A stretch of DNA of 7,412 nt from a bacterium. GTDB taxonomy: Bacteria; Sumerlaeota; Sumerlaeia; MVZB01. Under the pieces are notes generated by a model. It did no database searches. It had not been told where the DNA came from and saw only the letters and a program-made list of their open reading frames with translations. The translations under genes were made by a program, and so were the position numbers. Below are positions 5,276 through 7,412 of the stretch, one piece after another. Each line of letters starts with the position of its first letter. The stretch's first letter is position 1. The DNA lies in assembly GCA_023480605.1 (NCBI GenBank), contig JAMCWS010000299.1:1-7412 (forward strand), in the 5' to 3' direction.

Positions 5276-5461
5276 ATGGTTACAACCAAAGAGATTTCCC
5301 GCAAGATGATCGAGCACCTGGCCGAGCGGCGCGACAGCGGCGCGCCTCACAAAGAATTGCCGGATGCGGCCCAGCCGACGATCCAGCCGCATATGACGCA
5401 TTTTTTCCGGATCGCCACGTATCGCAAACGCCAGATTCTCGAACGGATGTTGATGGACTGA
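5276..5461 (+). CDS. 61-residue protein of unknown function, first gene of the signalling operon
   Basis: I do not recognise a family. The protein (MVTTKEISRKMIEHLAERRD...) appears to have a charged amphipathic helix at about residues 4-19, then a short Gly/Ala/Pro-containing middle (20-37), then a second helix at about 40-60 rich in Arg and aromatic residues (HFFRIATYRKRQILERML). There is no signal peptide, membrane segment or cysteine, so it is probably cytosolic. ATG 5276 has AAGGGGGG upstream with 6 nt spacing. An in-frame ATG at 5237 would add 13 residues (MSLALTRRQGGRT) but its GGGGAG is only 2 nt away. The stop is 3 nt from the start of the first response regulator, so the genes are surely co-transcribed. 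It could be a small regulator or partner of those proteins; that is inference from position. Confidence 0.72.
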   Translation: MVTTKEISRKMIEHLAERRDSGAPHKELPDAAQPTIQPHMTHFFRIATYRKRQILERMLMD

Positions 5462-5464
5462 CGA

Positions 5465-6211
5465 ATGACGTCCGACCCGATTCAAATCCTGGTGGTGGAC
5501 GACGACCCGACTTTGCTGGCCGTGCTGGAGGCCGGCCTGCAAACCCAGGCCGGTTACGAGGTTACGGCCACCACGCTGGCCAGCGAAGCGGCCGCCCTGA
5601 TCGAACGGCGGCGCTTCGACCTGATCGTGACCGATTACGCCCTGGGCGACCCCGTCGTCAACGGCTTGGAAATCCTGCGCCTCGCACGCCGGCGCGGCGA
5701 TCGGACGCTGGTCATCATCGTGACGGCCTTCGCGTCGCTCGAAATCTCGATCGAGGCCATTCACCTGGGCGCTTACGACTTTCTGACCAAGCCGTTCCAA
5801 CTCGACGAACTGATGCTGGTCGTCCGCAACGCCGCCCAGACCGTCCGCCTTAACCGCGAGAACGAAGCTCTGCGCCAGCGGATTGGGGAATTGATCGGTT
5901 CGATCGACCGGATCGAACGCCAGCACGCCGAACTGCTCGAGCGGATCCGGCAGTGGGACCACGAAATCAACCAGCCGCCCATCGGCTCCGCCGCGTCGGC
6001 CGCCGCGCCGGGCAATGCCCAGATTCTCGAGATGCGCCGCCGGCACATGCGCGACCAAATCGCCTCCTATCTGCGCATCGGCGAGACCCTGCGCGAGCAA
6101 CTGGCCCGCGAACGCGAAAACATCGAAGGATTGTTCCGCCAGGGCCTGCTGTCCGAAAACGTCTACCGGCGCGCCTTGCGCGAGGGCAAACTCAACCTGC
6201 CCGAGAACTGA
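5465..6211 (+). CDS. Response regulator: receiver domain plus helical tail, no known output domain
   Basis: A 248-residue cytoplasmic protein. The N-terminal receiver (about 6-120) has the acidic pocket D12-D13-D14 after ILVV, phospho-acceptor D57 in LIVTD, T87 in VIIVTAF and K109 in LTKPF, so it should be phosphorylatable. The loop after D57 (YALGDPVVNG) is two residues longer than the usual D-x-x-M-P-x-x-x-G spacing. Residues about 121-170 are a Glu/Arg/Leu-rich coiled coil; then an Ala/Pro/Gly linker (about 175-184) and another long helix (188-225). The last about 30 residues (ENIEGLFRQGLLSENVYRRALREGKL) look somewhat like a SHOCT-type short helical module. No DNA-binding, GGDEF, EAL or kinase domain is present, so it may act through protein contacts or dimerisation. 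It starts 3 nt after the 61-residue gene and is followed after 15 nt by a second receiver gene. No histidine kinase is in view. Confidence 0.93.
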   Translation: MTSDPIQILVVDDDPTLLAVLEAGLQTQAGYEVTATTLASEAAALIERRRFDLIVTDYALGDPVVNGLEILRLARRRGDRTLVIIVTAFASLEISIEAIHLGAYDFLTKPFQLDELMLVVRNAAQTVRLNRENEALRQRIGELIGSIDRIERQHAELLERIRQWDHEINQPPIGSAASAAAPGNAQILEMRRRHMRDQIASYLRIGETLREQLARERENIEGLFRQGLLSENVYRRALREGKLNLPEN

Positions 6212-6226
6212 AAGGACTCGCGTATC

Positions 6227-7412
6227 GTGGTGATCACTTCGGTCAAAGCCATGCGGCATGCCGTCATCCTGGTCGTCGACGACGAGCCGGACGTGCGCAT
6301 CACCGTGCGTCTGATCCTCCAGACCGCCGGATTCGAATGCCGCGACGCCGCCACCAGCGAAGAGGCCATGGATTTGCTGCGCGCCCAGCCCGTCGACCTG
6401 GTCATCACCGACATGAATCTCAAGGGCTCCAAGTGCTCCGGCTTGGAACTGATCGATCAGATCCTGGCCCTTAACGAAGCCATCCCCGTCATCCTCATCA
6501 CCGGCTATCCATCGGTCAACAGCGCCGTCAACGCCATGAAACACGGCGCGATCGAGTTCCTCGTCAAGCCTTTCGACCGCGATCAGCTCCTGCATCTGGT
6601 GCACAAGGCTCTCCAGGAGCGCCAACTGCGCAAGGAAAACCAGATGCTGCTGACCGAGGTGAACAAGACGGCCGTCATCGAGAAACTCAACCGCCAGCTC
6701 AGCAGCCGCATCAACGACCTTACGCGCCTCTACACGATCTCCGAGGGGCTCAATCAGTTCATGGACACCAAGACCCTCTTCGACAAGATCGTCTACCTGG
6801 CCTCGCAGGTCACCGGCGCTCAGCGCGTCTCGGTCATGCTCCTCAGCCGCGACCGCCGCACGCTCCGCATGCGCTCGGCCGTCGGTATCCCCCAACGCCT
6901 CGTCGATCTTATCAGCGTCCCCGTCGGCAAGGGCTACGCCGGCAAGGTCGCCCAGTCGGGCAAATCCGTGCGCGTCACCCAGAGCGTGGCCCGCACGATC
7001 CAGCTCGACCAGACCAGCACCTCGATTTACAAAACCAATTCCTGGATGGTGATTCCTCTCGTGGTTGGCCAGGAACTGTTCGGCGTCATCAACGTCACCG
7101 ATAAGCTCGATCGCACCGATTTTTCCCGTGAAGACGAACAGATCCTGACGACCTTGGCCGAAAAGGCCGGCATCAAGCTCGAGAATCAAGCGCTTTACGA
7201 GGGTATCTACTCCAACCTTGTCGACACGCTGACTTCGCTGGTGACGACCATCGAAGCCAAAGATCCCTACACGCGCGAGCATAGCCAGCGCGTCACCGAC
7301 TACGCCATCGCGTTGGGCGCGTTTCTCGGCGTGGGCGAAGAGCAACTCGAAATGCTCCGCTTTGCCGGCATACTGCACGACATCGGCAAGATCGGCATCC
7401 GCGACAATATCC
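6227..7412 (+). CDS. REC-GAF-HD-GYP protein, probable cyclic-di-GMP phosphodiesterase (3' end missing)
   Basis: The frame runs off the right edge after 395 codons. The receiver (about 12-125) has D18-D19 in VVDDEP, phospho-acceptor D62 in VITD, T92 in LITGYPS and K114 in FLVKPF. A helical connector (126-165) leads to a GAF domain (about 166-322; LYTISEGLNQFMDT..., VGKGYAGKVAQSGKSV, IPLVVGQELFGVINV). The HD-GYP domain starts near 328: EAKDPYTREH352SQRV and LH384D385IGKIGI, as in metal-binding HD-GYP enzymes that hydrolyse cyclic-di-GMP. The GYP motif lies beyond the window, so activity is unproven. I chose GTG 6227 because AAAGGA (6211-6216) precedes it by 10 nt; ATG 6251 (residue 9) has no clear ribosome-binding site but still leaves the receiver intact. 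It lies 15 nt after the first response regulator, in the same operon. Confidence 0.94.
   Translation, partial: MVITSVKAMRHAVILVVDDEPDVRITVRLILQTAGFECRDAATSEEAMDLLRAQPVDLVITDMNLKGSKCSGLELIDQILALNEAIPVILITGYPSVNSAVNAMKHGAIEFLVKPFDRDQLLHLVHKALQERQLRKENQMLLTEVNKTAVIEKLNRQLSSRINDLTRLYTISEGLNQFMDTKTLFDKIVYLASQVTGAQRVSVMLLSRDRRTLRMRSAVGIPQRLVDLISVPVGKGYAGKVAQSGKSVRVTQSVARTIQLDQTSTSIYKTNSWMVIPLVVGQELFGVINVTDKLDRTDFSREDEQILTTLAEKAGIKLENQALYEGIYSNLVDTLTSLVTTIEAKDPYTREHSQRVTDYAIALGAFLGVGEEQLEMLRFAGILHDIGKIGIRDNI

Noticed and set aside
5243..7378. A 711-codon open frame on the minus strand
   Set aside because: It lies antisense to two receiver-domain genes with clear catalytic motifs. Its Gln/His/Asp/Gly/Val-rich, motif-free translation is typical of the antisense shadow of GC-rich coding sequence, and it has no plausible ribosome-binding context.
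1..7412. Mobile elements, tRNA genes, CRISPR arrays or attachment sites
   Set aside because: No transposase or integrase frame, no regularly spaced direct repeats, no tRNA-like cloverleaf and no terminal inverted repeats were seen on either strand.

Overview
The window is GC-rich (low-GC stretches occur only near positions 60-340 and 4980-5240) and densely packed with genes. It looks like a chromosomal segment from an uncultured, probably Gram-negative bacterium. Three things point that way: a WaaL/Wzy-type membrane enzyme whose TPR tail is predicted to be periplasmic, a FliL-like protein, and a REC-GAF-HD-GYP signalling protein. I cannot name the phylum. No mobile element, tRNA, rRNA or CRISPR array is visible.

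Layout. Left block, minus strand: an endonuclease III gene (nth) is followed after 4 nt by a 95-residue two-helix membrane protein. The first nine codons of a further minus-strand gene run off the left edge. A short divergent region (1047-1178) separates nth from a plus-strand pair: a small DUF4911-like protein, then, 4 nt after its stop, an 899-residue O-antigen ligase/polymerase-family protein with a C-terminal TPR domain. Its stop overlaps tail-to-tail, by 7 bp, that of a minus-strand gene for a membrane-anchored FliL-like protein.

A 416-bp non-coding divergent region (4860-5275) holds a 17-bp palindrome, an AT-rich promoter-like patch, a possible three-way-junction RNA, a terminator-like hairpin and a further dyad. 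It precedes a tight plus-strand operon: a 61-residue protein of unknown function, a response regulator with a receiver domain and a helical tail but no recognisable output domain, and a second receiver protein continuing into GAF and HD-GYP domains (truncated by the right edge).

How the genes may work together: the right-hand operon is a signalling module probably ending in cyclic-di-GMP hydrolysis. Cyclic-di-GMP commonly controls motility and surface polysaccharide, and the two neighbours are a FliL-like protein and a polysaccharide ligase/polymerase. A functional link is plausible but inferred from proximity only. nth and its small membrane partner appear to be an unrelated unit. The least explained parts are the structured leader at 4984-5275 and the 61-residue protein it precedes.
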